Source of the DNA: Chrysomallon squamiferum
Taxonomy: Eukaryota > Mollusca > Gastropoda > Neomphalida > Peltospiridae
Assembly: GCA_012295275.1 (NCBI GenBank)
Contig: CM022666.1
Coordinates: forward strand, 11,674,577 to 11,738,576
DNA: 64,000 nucleotides
Reading direction: 5' to 3'
Position numbers and translations under genes: made by a program. Below the pieces are notes generated by a model. The model was given only the letters and a program-made list of their open reading frames with translations, was not told the DNA's origin and did not search any database. Positions 12,313 to 23,449 of the stretch are shown here, piece after piece. Numbering within the stretch: position 1 is the stretch's first letter; every line of letters starts with the position of its first letter.

Positions 12313-13686
12313 CATACATACATGCATACACACATTACATACATACATACCATGACTGTAACTAGACTCTTTTTGAAATGAGGCTAAACAAATTGGGGAG
12401 GTGTCTGGGGGCTAAATGACAATGCACACTGCACCGGGGCAGGAACCGGGCTAAGACTGAAACGTGTGGATAGGATGCTGTAAATCATCAAGTGTTCGAT
12501 AAACCTGTTTAATGTCTGATGTTTTTGAAGTCTTTTATCGCAACAATGACGATTAACTTCAAACGGTAACCGTAGACATAAATTCATTCAGCGAATACCG
12601 TTTCTATCGGAATAGATATTCATATTATATATTTTTAAAATAAAATCGTTTTATAAAATTTTTTAAAAAAATAGGTGGTTTTGGGTTTTTTTTTTTTAAT
12701 CGTCAATTTCGGTATGAGGCATTTGCCTCATTTGCCTCAATCCACTAACAGCCATGTATAAATACTACATACTTGTATATACACATATTATTTTCTCTTC
12801 ATAACTGTACAAATGCTAACGTGTTTCGAGTTGTAATAGCATTTCATATTTTGATTAATAAACTGGTATTTTATATATTATCTTTAACTTAAACGTCTTT
12901 CAGATGAAAGTCGAATGTTTTCGTTTTATCAGTTATTTACTTTTTCATTAACGTGAAATTAAATAATAAGAAAATCGCAGAACTTAGCACTGGTTTTATT
13001 GTAAAAAGAAGGAAATTTCTGAAATGAACAGTTTCTTTTGTTCCTTCATCAAACACCACCTGTATGATATTCACAGGTTTCAAAACAATTCTGTCAGTTT
13101 TTCATTAAAACAAATTCAGAATCCAAATATTTGTCGCTTATTATTTTCTGTACCCGCCATTTAAGTTGCAGTAAATGTTCATTTATTTTAATTTAAGAAA
13201 CAATATACCTTTAAATTAAGGCACGAATTACAAAACATATCAGAAATTTGTTATTTTCAAAGTTTAGTGAAATTAGTGTAAACTTATTGCTTGATGACCC
13301 GTAAATGAATTTATGATTACTCGTATTATGACAGATAAAATACTAAATCTAGTATAATTTGAAGAGCTTCGTTCCAAAACGCTATCAATCCATTTTCTTT
13401 GTTTTGAGAAAAATGACTGTTTCTACTCTGGAGTTTATCGTGTTACGTAACGAAGGTCTACAGTCTACTGTGTAGATCAGCGGCGGATACTGAATTTTGG
13501 GACAATGATTATGTGGCGTTGAACAGCCATCAAATGCTGAACTTTTGGTGACATTTTGGGGGATTTTAAATTTGATTTTGGCGTTTATCGCGTTTTGGAA
13601 TTAAAGTCTTCATTTATAACTGTACCTGTGGAGAGCGCCACGAGAACACAGGAACACAGAAGCCAAGCTGTGACAAACTTCAGCAT
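8809..13686 (-). CDS. Type I membrane protein, paralogue of the WSC/lectin protein's membrane region
   Basis: Two coding exons joined in phase: 13686-13626 (ATG, then [20 protein letters not shown], a good signal peptide, donor GTACAG) and 9752-8809 (acceptor TATTTTAG, TGA stop); about 334 residues. The mature ectodomain is only about 60 residues and has no cysteine-rich domain. The juxtamembrane and membrane stretch [16 protein letters not shown] matches EFYSDQNNMATFFVLP of the neighbouring WSC/lectin gene, and both membrane exons begin at the same phase. The cytoplasmic tail (about 230 residues) starts with basic residues ([13 protein letters not shown]) and is polar, with YRDIF and Asn/Asp-rich stretches. 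Further phase-1 exons could lie in the 3.9-kb intron, but I found none. Function is unknown; a signalling or adaptor role for the tail is only a guess. Confidence 0.75.
9753..13625. repeat. Large intron of the minus-strand membrane-protein gene, mostly simple repeats
   Basis: This intron holds (TAC)n and (TTG)n tracts at 10136-10240, an interrupted (CA)n array at 10757-10906, a 735-bp CATA-based array at 11617-12351, and a GC-richer block at 12380-12590 of unknown origin. Nothing in it gives a convincing WSC, lectin or other exon on either strand. Confidence 0.7.
11617..12351. repeat. ACAT-based compound satellite with higher-order units
   Basis: About 735 bp of ACATACATATATACATT-type sequence. 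It is more than a simple tetranucleotide. The block TACATTTATACGTTACATA recurs about eight times, separated by TATA and CATTACATAC stretches of variable length, giving higher-order units of about 50-60 bp in the right half. The long open frame across it is only translated repeat. Confidence 0.85.
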
Positions 13687-14180
13687 TGAGTGTGATGCGG
13701 TTAACCCTGATACCTCACGCGCCTTCTTGTCTTAGTCCAACCTGTAGTGAGAAAACATCTAGAACATCAGTTAATAAGTTTCTTCTTTCATAATGATGAT
13801 ATTGATGATTATGATGATGATGATAATAATAATCTCTATCTATATTAGTCTAACAGTGTATTTTCTTGATAAAATTATAAAACAAAGAAAGAATGATTAA
13901 TAAATAAAATAAGAAACATCATAATGATCTGTGTTTTTATTCAGTTTTTTTACTAAGTTTTTTTGAGTATTAAAATCATCAAATATAATGATGATTATGA
14001 TATAAAATAACTATTAAATAGAATAACGAATGGAACAATTATATACATTTTATTTTATTTTTGACTGGCTAGTTCTTATTTAACGATTCTTATTTATTTT
14101 TTAGTTATTATGGCTTATTAAATTCATTTAAATGATATCACCAAAATTTCATATATCATACACTACGACGGCATCTCACC
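13626..14180 (-). other. 5' exon region of the minus-strand membrane-protein gene
   Basis: The signal-peptide exon appears to start at 13740, after the acceptor TTTTCTCACTACAG. A matching donor, CTCAAAG followed by GTGAGA, lies at 14180, so a noncoding first exon probably runs from about 14300 to 14180. A TATA-like AAATTTATATTAAG lies near 14320-14335 on the minus strand. The start site is inferred, not observed. Confidence 0.4.
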
Positions 14181-14700
14181 TTTGAGGAATGTGTTGTGTA
14201 AAAGTCAGATTTTCCCTGTGGGAAGAAAAAACAGCAGCAATCCGCGTCAGACTGGAGAGTGTAGAAATGAGACAACGGCCTGGCAGCGACTGTCGCAGTC
14301 GAACCTGTCAGTCGCTTAATATAAATTTATTGATTTCTCATTATCATGTGTTCTGGTTGCTTGGTGAAAAATGGATTGAAACATATTGATAAACTGGAAA
14401 AAAATAAATTCAGCAACATGCAGGAAATCAATGACTTTAGTAAAAAGCTGTAGGCTGTCAGAGTGTGTTTACGTACACCGCACGTCACGCCAGTCATTTA
14501 TTGTGTTTGTCTTTACACACTAAACACGCTTTAACACGCTCCGGTAGAAAAACAGGGGAAAAAAACATACAATATCCTCTGTGTAATATTAAAACAGTAA
14601 CTCAATATGACATACCAGTGAAAGAACGAAGCAACAACCGTATAAGATTGAATGATTAACTGAGAATGATGTATAAAGGACAGTGATTTCACAGTATTAA

Positions 14701-14819
14701 CACTTCAACTCAAACAGAAAACAACGTAACTGTACTTTTGTTCAGCAGATATTTAATTCAAAGTGTATATCTGCTGAATAAACGTACAGTAATGTACAGT
14801 TTCTGTTTGAGTTAAAGTG
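14701..14819. repeat. Near-perfect inverted repeat (about 53-bp arms, short loop)
   Basis: The left arm begins CACTTCAACTCAAACAGAAA and ends TTCAGCAGATAT at about 14752. The right arm begins ATATCTGCTGAATAAACG at about 14767 and ends TTCTGTTTGAGTTAAAGTG. The arms pair along almost their whole length, with a few mismatches and small bulges around the TGTAC blocks, and the loop is about 14 nt. It may be a foldback or MITE-type insertion or a transcribed hairpin. It lies outside any exon I can see. Confidence 0.8.
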
Positions 14820-14872
14820 CTTTATATATATATGTATATATATATATGTGTGTGTGTATGTGTGTATATATA

Positions 14873-14909
<37 letters not shown>

Positions 14910-15252
14910 GATAGATAGATAGATAAATAGATATATTAGATAGATAAACATATATATATATATATATATATAATATATATATAAATAGATAGATAAGATA
15001 GACAAACAGATATACAGATAGACAAATGAAAAAATAGATAGATTTCCTTGAACCAAAACTTTTTGGTTTTAAATTACATCCATCTAAAAATCACTGTTTT
15101 GTTTGTTTGTTGTTGTTAGATACTGAGAATCAGTAGGATCAGCAGCACGAAAGCAAGGTGAAGAAAGATGTTTAGTTTCTAGAATGACAAACATTCCAAA
15201 CATCCTTATGCATAAACACTTAACCGCTATGTGTTAACAATACAATGTGTGT

Positions 15253-15300
<48 letters not shown>

Positions 15301-15899
15301 AAACATTTTTTTAGAATAAGTAATAATAAAAAGAATAATGTATCTCATATTCTTTTTTTCTTCTATTCTGTATACCTCTGCGATGGAAGATTAAAAAAAA
15401 ACAATTATAAACAATCAATAAAGCATTTTGAAAAATTGTTGATGTCGATGTTAACCTAAATCAGTAAGAAGTGTATTGAAAAACAATTGATTGGGATGAT
15501 GTGCTTTGAAATTTACCTTTTGTCTCCAGTCTTCTCAGAAGCTTAATTTATGAAAACTGCAGAAAAAAAGAAAGAAAGAAAGAAAGAGAGAAAAAAACCT
15601 ACAAAAATATTGAATATTGTTTTAATCTATTTATATTAATCTTTTATCTATTCTATTTTGATTTATTCATAGACCGTTCCAAAGCTGATTTCAGTTATCT
15701 TCGTTGGCAAGGAGACATTATTTGTCTGTGTTGTCATGTATCTATTGACGTGTTTGCCATGTAATACTTCGCAACAAACCTCGTGTTCAAAATGTATTAC
15801 CATTTTATAAAAAATAACAACAGTTTTTATTTCTATATATATAATAATAACATCAGTTCAGCTTTCTCATATTTATCTGGTATATGTATGTATGTATGT

Positions 15900-15971
<72 letters not shown>

Positions 15972-16892
15972 ATATATTTTTGAATCCACTAACACTACTT
16001 GGAAAATATCTATAATGTTTTAACACTGTGGTTTCTATTTTAGAATAGCGTTCTAAATATTTCATTAAAACATTACAAACACAAAATATTTCATTGATTT
16101 ATTAACATTATTATTAATTTATTATTTTTCTTCTTCGTCTTCTTTTCTTTTTCTTTTTTTTTATTATCATCACTTTAATATTTAAATGTTGGCTTCACAT
16201 TAAAATTACAGTCATCGTTATTACTATAATTATCTGATATCGTGTTACTAGAAGCAGATAAACAAAAACGAGTATATTTTCCACAATTTTATTACATGAA
16301 AACAAGAAGAGTCGTACAAACTGGCATTTTAATATTTATTTACATCGTTGTGTTTTTCAGTTGCCATTGTTAAGGTTGTTATTATTGAACTGTCTCCAAT
16401 TTCATTTTTTTCTAGGTAAGTGATCATCGATTGAACATTACTAAGCATTAATATTTAACAAGTTCGGTTTAACTGCCATTAAGCGGAGTTTATCTGTTAT
16501 AAGTTAAAACTATACAAAAAAATAAAAATATCATTTTCAGCCTACATGAACCATTTTAATCTACATATAATGCTATATTTGAAATAAAGACTAATGACCA
16601 GAAACCTTTGTAAAAGAGCGCCCTTAAAACCTAAAACATTGCGGCAACTCGGGAAATGTGCAATTACGTTAACAGAAATTACGTTCGAACAGCCGAAGAA
16701 ATATTTTTACAATGATTAATATCCTAGAAACCAAAACAAAATTTAAAAAGGAAAAAAAAATCAAAATAAGGAATTTAGGATGTCTTTTATCCAAAAAAAA
16801 AGAAGAAATTTTAACATCTGACATGCCTCATTTTAATCTCCTTAGAATCTTGGCAATATTTATTTTATTATCATCATCATCACCGTCATCAT

Positions 16893-16956
<64 letters not shown>

Positions 16957-16959
16957 TGT

Positions 16960-16994
<35 letters not shown>

Positions 16995-17931
16995 TTTTCA
17001 GCTTTCTTTTTTCTATTTTCCTTAATTTCCAAAACGATAGGCTATCACTTTGGTGCTCACCCGTGAATTAGGCGGAAACCCGATGGCCCACGCCCCTGCT
17101 GATAAAAAAGGTTATACGTAGCTAGGTGTGTACACTGAACAATACTCGTACAGCGAGCAAATTAATACGTTTGTAGGTGAATGTGGAGTCCTTACGTCTA
17201 TATTCGCTGGTTGGCCAATCAGAATAGAGTATTTTCTTACTGCCATGATAGAATAACAAATAAAATACCCAACATTTTAATTTTATAACCAATACGTAAT
17301 TCCCAGATTCCGACAGAGTAAACGAACATTTAAGAACTCTATTAATATAAAAAATCTAAACTGTGACATCGGGACGAATGCAGACACAATTCAAATCGAA
17401 AGAAAAAGAAACAAAGAAACAAAGAAAAACAATCTTACACCAACTTACACACTGTGGATTTCATAAAATATTTTAATTAAATGTCAAAGAGAAAGATCAC
17501 ATACGTCTAACAGAGCAAATAAACAATAAAAACAACAGAATAAAAACATCACTGAAAGAAGAAAGAAGATCAAAAAAAGACTGTCCATTTTCAAAACACA
17601 AACAAAATTATGAATATAACATAATAGTTATTTTAGGTAAAATATAGATATGTGTTAATTTTCAGATACACCGATAATTTGAAAACACAATAATTTATAT
17701 ATTTATAATTATTATGAAAAAGCTGTAACATTCATTTTTTTTTATAATCCTATTTGGTTACAAAATAATAATTGTGTATATTTAAAATTTCATGGATAAT
17801 ATTTAAATTGATATAAATATGTATTTAATAACTAATTTATAAGCCATAATTAAAAACGATGCAACTATGTTAATGTTTGATTAAACCAGTGATTTACGTA
17901 GCAGTGAATCACGTAAACACGAAACTGAATT
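14820..17931. other. Intergenic DNA between the membrane-protein and cyclase genes
   Basis: No supported gene. Repeats: TA/TG/TAGA compound at 14825-15010, (TG)n at 15246-15300, TATG-(TG)n at 15881-15968, and a CAT, then TTA, then TTTA compound tract at 16869-16997. The segment 17040-17260 is less AT-rich and includes a CCAAT-type site (GGCCAATCAG, about 17213-17222), but I find no gene that it could serve on either strand nearby. Confidence 0.6.
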
Positions 17932-18552
17932 CTAAATAGACGAGTTCGGAGTTCCAGCTGTTTCTCTTGGTTCATTCAGCCAGTAAGTTCTTGTACGTCC
18001 ATTTATTCCTGGGACAGTCTTGAGTTCTTCCTGAAATGCAGACAACTTACGTTTAAACATTCATTCACATGAGTGTGCGCATGTATGTGTATGATTGCAT
18101 GTTTGTATAAACGTATGTATCTGTGTGTTTGTGTATGTATGTGTGTGTGGTGTATGCGTGTCTTTGTATTTAAAACAGCGATAATATATTTCGTTTATTT
18201 ACATTTATTTACATATTACTGAAATGTGTGTGGGTTTGTGTCTGTTTAAATATAGATGTTTCAGATTAGTTTATGCTGACAAGTCTTAATCAATATCATA
18301 TTTAATTATTTTCTTGCAACAATGAATTTTCAGATAAGGTTAATTAAGATATTTTTACGATCATTTGTGAAACCTACAACTACAAAAGAAATGTATTCTA
18401 AGAAATGTCTCACCTTGACGTTGTCATCAAATCTTTCCACCAAAATGAATTCGTCTGAGACTGGGAGAGATTCGTACGTCATTTCACTGATGTGAATTTG
18501 TCCATCTGTCAAAATAAACAAATAAATAAATAAATATATAAATAAATAACTA

Positions 18553-18583
<31 letters not shown>

Positions 18584-18775
18584 TGTATGTATATCAACAG
18601 GCAGTTTAAGAAAAGTAATCAATAAATCATATGTACATGGATTCATTTTCTGTAACGTTGCAGCCTAGTCTTGAATGTATATTTTTTGTGAAGCTAGGAC
18701 TCAGGTTAAAATGAGGGTCACGAATTTAAAAAAGGAATATTTTTTTTTTTTACTTTTATTACGCTAGTTATTATT

Positions 18776-18807
<32 letters not shown>

Positions 18808-21253
18808 ATCACACTTACTTTCTCCAAGAGATTTAATTCTGGAGGCGATTGCGACAGTTTCCCCTAACAAGCAGTACCTCGGAATGTTAACACCGGCTAC
18901 TACAGCAACCACCGAACCTGTGAGACATTTAAAAACAGTTACTTTCAACGTAAAACATCCCATTTCAGTCATTTCTATAACATGTTATTAATTTTAAAAA
19001 TGTTTTAAGAATATCATTATATCTGCCTATTATATTATTATGCTACGTTGTTGTTAACGTTGTTGTATGTCTGTTAATGGAATAGCGTCACTATTCTTTA
19101 TATTATTATTATCGGTAGAGTAATAGTAGTAATAATATCAGCTGCAGTCGTAGTGGTAGTGGTAATAATAGTAGTTATTTTGGTAGTAGTAGTAGTAGTA
19201 ATAGTAGTAGTAGTTTTGGAAGTAGTAGTAATAGTATTGTTGGTAACAGTTATAACAGTTATTACTTGCATCAAAACACTAGTTGTTACTGTAGTAATAA
19301 TAACACCACAAGTACTATTAGCAAAAGTAATAATAATAATTGCAGTAGTAGTAGTAGTTGTTGTTGTTGTATTTACCTGAATGACATCCTATTCTCAGTT
19401 TGTACATCTGAGCTGGCAGATGCGGGATCTCCACCTGTTTGACCTTCTTTGTGAGTTTCAGAGCCATTCGACAAATTGCGGCCGCGTGGTCATCTCTGTT
19501 GCTGGTCGGTACACCTGTACATCAAACATTTCACACAAATGTGTACTCCATTTCAGTATAGTATGCCAATAAGACAAGTAATATTTTATTCTACAGTAGT
19601 TAGCATATTCTAAAACTTCCCTTACATGAAGATATGTATACATATAAAGCAATACACATATACTAAAACATAACTGATATTGTTGAAATACCTGAAGTGA
19701 TCAAGTAGGCATCTCCAATTGTTTCAATTTTGCAAACCTCGTTCTCTTTAAGAATGTCGTTGAAGATGGCGCACATCTTGTTGATCATCTGTATGACTTG
19801 GATGGGTGAGCTGCGGGAAGAAATCTCGTTGAAGTCCTGCATGTCAGAAAAGAAGACGGTGACGTCGGGGTAGTTCTTGCCGACCACCTCCTCGTTCCGC
19901 TTCATCATGTCAGCGATTGTCTTCGGCAGCAGCTGATACATCAGCTTCTGAGTGTGCCTCCTCTGCTTCTTCAGAGCAATCGACCTTTATAATGACAGGG
20001 GAAATCATACGAAATAAAACTATCACTAATTCTCTCATCCACTTCCTTTCGTTCTCTTTATATAACAACAAGCACTAATCAACAAGCTTATTAATGGGAG
20101 GAAAATACAGAGAAAGCAGAAAATAATATGTTGTAAATGTCTAGTCTTGAATCCTGAATGTTCTTATAATGCAACAATGTTTTCATTAAACACTAACAAT
20201 TTATTACATAATGATAATGTATTAAAGAGTATCAGTATATTAAATGATGACGTATTAAAGAGTATCAGTGTATTAAATGATGACGTATTAAAGGGTACCA
20301 GTGTATTAAATGATGACAATGCATTAAAGAGTATCAGTGTATTAAATAATGACGTATTAAAGATACCAGTTTATTAAATGATGACGTATTAAAGAGTATC
20401 AGTGTATTAAATGATGACGTATTAAAGAGTATCAGTTTATTAAATAATGACGTATTAAAGAGTATCAGTGTATTAAATAATGACGTATTAAAGAGTACCA
20501 GTTTATTAAATGATGACGTATTAAAGAGTATCAGTTTATTAAATAATGACGTATTAAAGAGTACCAGTTTATTAAATGATGACGTATTAAAGAGTATCAG
20601 TTTATTAAATAATGACGTATTAAAGAGTATCAGTTTATTTAAATAATGACGTATTAAAGAGTACCAGTTTATTTAAATAATGACGTATTAAAGAGTACCA
20701 GTGTATTAAATAATGACGTATTAAAGAGTATCAGTTTATTAAATAATGACGTATTAAAGAGTACCAGTGTATTAAATAATGACGTATTAAAGAGTACCAG
20801 TGTATTAAATAATGACGTATTAAAGAGTACCAGTGTATTAAACGATGACAATGTGTTATAAAATATCAGCGCACCTCTGCTGAATACAGACCGAGTACTT
20901 CTGACTGATGTTCATCAAGAAATATATGACGTATACAATGATAATGGAGATGAAGACGACGCAGATGCACATGGCGGAGATGACGTACATCTTTCCCAGG
21001 TTGGCTCTCTGACCTTTGTCCTGCATTTTAGTGACCTCGACTGCGAGCTGTTGTTGTATGACGAGCAGCAGGTCCATGTACTGCGTCATGTTGTCGAACC
21101 ACCACTGCGCCATGTCGAGCGTGCTGCTGCCTCCCAGGTCGTTGCGGCGAATCTCAGCCCGCATGCTGTTCAGGTTCTCCAGCAGCTTCTTGTTTTTCTG
21201 AAAATTATCTCAGATGTGTAAACAGAAAACTTGGCTAGGGCTAACGGTGTGTA

Positions 21254-21341
<88 letters not shown>

Positions 21342-21422
21342 TTTGTACACATACACAAATCAAGATGGCAATTTAAATTAAATCAAATATGTCCTTAAAT
21401 TATAAAATAATTCTAATAATAA

Positions 21423-21457
<35 letters not shown>

Positions 21458-23449
21458 ATAATAATAATAATAATAATTAAATAATAATAATACAAATAAT
21501 AATAATAAATAAATAAATAAATAAATATGTAATTTTTGCTGATGACGAATATAGTTTCAGTCTGTGGTATGTATTAAAAACAGAAATATTTCTTATTAGT
21601 AACTACATAAAGTTTTTCTGTTACATATTTAATTCATCAACACACTTGTATCACCAAGTAGGTCGAACAGATTTACAGTTCAGATTTACATACGTAAATG
21701 TTTTTTTCGTAGAGGTCGTGCACGACGTCAGAATACCGCCTGGCTGACAGGATGGTCGCTGTAGCTACGTCCTGACTCTCGGAAAACCACAGATACACAA
21801 AGCGCGACGGAAAGCGACCGTCGGCGTAGAAGACTGTGCCGAGGGCGCGTTCCAGACCCATGTACTCCTTGGCGAGCACCACCTCCTGGTACGCGACCAG
21901 GTTCGGCCAGTAGGGTCCAGTCTGATCCTCGGTGACCGCATCGTACAGCCACACGATAAACACCCGGATGAGAGTCGTGTAGAACTGAAGTTCCATATCA
22001 ACTGTCTGGTCGCGTCTGTCGAGTTCATATCTGTTCAAATAAATAAATAAATAAATAAATAAATAGATAAATAAATGCAAAATTTCAGAATTTATAATAA
22101 TAATAATAATACGTATATGAATATGAAGATAACAGTTGTAATTAATAAAAGATAACAATAGAGATTATGAAGAAATGAAACCAGTATTCTGACATAATAA
22201 TTATCAAGCATTAAAAATCATTTTAGAAGATTTCATATTTCACAGGTTGTTTTGAGAGGAAATGCTGATGGGTTATTATTATTATTACTATTACTAATGG
22301 TAGTGATGTCATTGTCGTTGCTGATTTGGTATGTCTGACAGTCTACGTAAAACAAGTCAGAAACGTTCACGTACCTGTGACTGTTAAGGAAGGACAAAAA
22401 GTTGTCCTTGGACTGGAATTCGTTTCTAATTAAATTAGGTCCACTCGTGGAGAAGCGGAAGTCCTCCAGCGAGAGGTCAGTCTTCACGTACTGCTGTAAC
22501 AACAGACTCTTCGTCTTCTTCTGGATCGAGCTGAGGTAGAGGGCGCTCGTGTCGCGCTCCTCCTGCAGCGAGTGGATCACCTGCCCCAGTCTGACGCTGT
22601 ACACCAGCGTGTTGCGGATGGACGTCGACTTGGCGTAGTTGCCGAGGGTGATGCAGAACGTGTTGGCGGTGATGCCAGTGAGCACGACGACGGGAATCAT
22701 GATAATCGATAACATCTTAAATATTTGTTTTACCTTCCGGCATGTCGTTATCGGTTCACCTTGAAAATAAAATCATTACTGTCGTTATTATGATAATCAC
22801 CACCACCACCACAACAACAACAACAACAACAACCGTTACTACGATTACCTCAGCTACCATACATGCTGCTGCTAATATTGTAACTGCTACTGTTACTTAT
22901 AATTACTTCTACTGTTATTACTACTACTACTATTACTGTTACTAGTGTTACTACTACTATTACTACTACTGCAACTACTACTATTACTCATAATTTCTTT
23001 TGCTGTTACGACTACTACTACTACTATTACTGCTACAAATGTTAGTAGTACCACTACTACACTGTGATGCTGCCACTGCTACTACTATCATTACTAAAAC
23101 AATTTCTACTACTGCTAGGTCTGCTATATTCGCTGCTAGTATTTCTACGAAATAAAAAAATATGACAAATTATTGGCGTTTTTTAATTAAAATGTTTAAA
23201 ACAAACCTTCTCACACAGATTTAACTGAGTCAGTAATGGCGACAACAAGAAGAGAAATGAATATTTAAGTGACTTACTTCTACAGATCTCTTCATATTTG
23301 CTGGTTGGTAGATTGATAGTCAGTGACGTAGGCCCATTGTTTTGTGATGGTGTTATGGAGATGACGTCGTTGGATGTCACTGATGGGAGTCGTACCTCCT
23401 CTCCATTTGAATCCACTCGCCTCTTTCTGTACGTCTGTATCCACGACAT
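17932..23449 (-). CDS. NIT-domain receptor guanylyl cyclase
   Basis: Nine coding exons, all phases consistent: 23449-23278, 22759-22375, 22030-21694, 21197-20875, 19984-19692, 19514-19377, 18917-18819, 18505-18414, 18030-17932; 645 residues. Order: cytoplasmic N-terminus (MSWIQTYRKRRV), first membrane helix (MLSIIMIPVVVLTG), an extracellular NIT (nitrate/nitrite-sensing) domain including VIHSLQEERDTSALYLSS, second helix (MYVISAMCICVVFISIIIV), a signalling-helix linker (QKLMYQLLPKTIADMM), and a class III cyclase domain. The metal-binding Asp residues are present (FFSDMQDF, ETIGDAY), as are the GTP-selecting Glu (KIETIGD) and Cys (PRYCLLG). There is no kinase-homology domain. The usual GDTVNTASRMES reads GETVAIASRIKS, so the transition-state Asn is Ala while the Arg is kept. 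Family members make cGMP, and NIT cyclases of annelids are linked to nitric-oxide signalling. Activity of this copy is uncertain because of the Asn change. Confidence 0.9.
18775..18808. repeat. (ATG)n microsatellite next to a cyclase splice donor
   Basis: About eleven ATG/GAT units end 10 nt from the donor of the cyclase exon 18917-18819 (minus strand), so the tract lies at the start of the following intron. A related TATG array lies at 18550-18592 in the same intron. Confidence 0.7.
20213..20850. repeat. 33-bp intronic minisatellite in the cyclase gene
   Basis: About 20 copies of a 33-bp unit, built from TATTAAAGAGTATCAGTGTA and TTAAATGATGACG, fill most of the intron between cyclase exons 21197-20875 and 19984-19692. 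The array ends about 25 nt from the exon 4 donor. Variants alternate GTATCAG/GTACCAG and AATGATGACG/AATAATGACG. Nearly every copy carries TGACGTA. The unit length is divisible by three, so it gives open frames on both strands that are not genes. Confidence 0.92.
21251..21338. repeat. (TG)n-(GA)n compound microsatellite in a cyclase intron
   Basis: A short (TG)n run is followed by about 33 GA units. On the transcribed minus strand it reads as a long CT tract about 75 nt upstream of the acceptor at 21197. Further (TAG)n/(ATA)n and AAAT repeats follow at 21419-21525. Confidence 0.85.
22797..23140. repeat. Degenerate trinucleotide region in the first coding intron of the cyclase gene
   Basis: ACC, ACA and ACT/TAC-type triplets, many interrupted by substitutions, extend over about 340 bp between the exons at 22759 and 23278. 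Similar degenerate GTA/GTT triplets occupy 19140-19375 in another intron of the same gene. No coding content is visible. Confidence 0.65.

Noticed and set aside
11500-12381. 293-codon open frame on the plus strand
   Set aside because: Almost all of it is HTYIHTYI from the ACAT repeat; no start context, splice sites or normal codon use.
12384-12587. Minus-strand 67-codon frame in the membrane-protein intron
   Set aside because: No splice sites in phase 1 and no recognisable domain; possibly an old repeat copy.
17040-17260. Promoter for a plus-strand gene (CCAAT box)
   Set aside because: No plus-strand exon was found within the next several kilobases; the cyclase lies there on the other strand.
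20147-20851. Open frames with LNDDVLKSISV and LFNTLVLFNTS repeats
   Set aside because: A 33-bp array leaves frames open on both strands by its length; it lies inside a cyclase intron.
21728-22028. Extra minus-strand frames in the cyclase exon at 21694-22030
   Set aside because: Only the frame continuing RYELDRRDQTVDMELQFYTT fits both splice phases.
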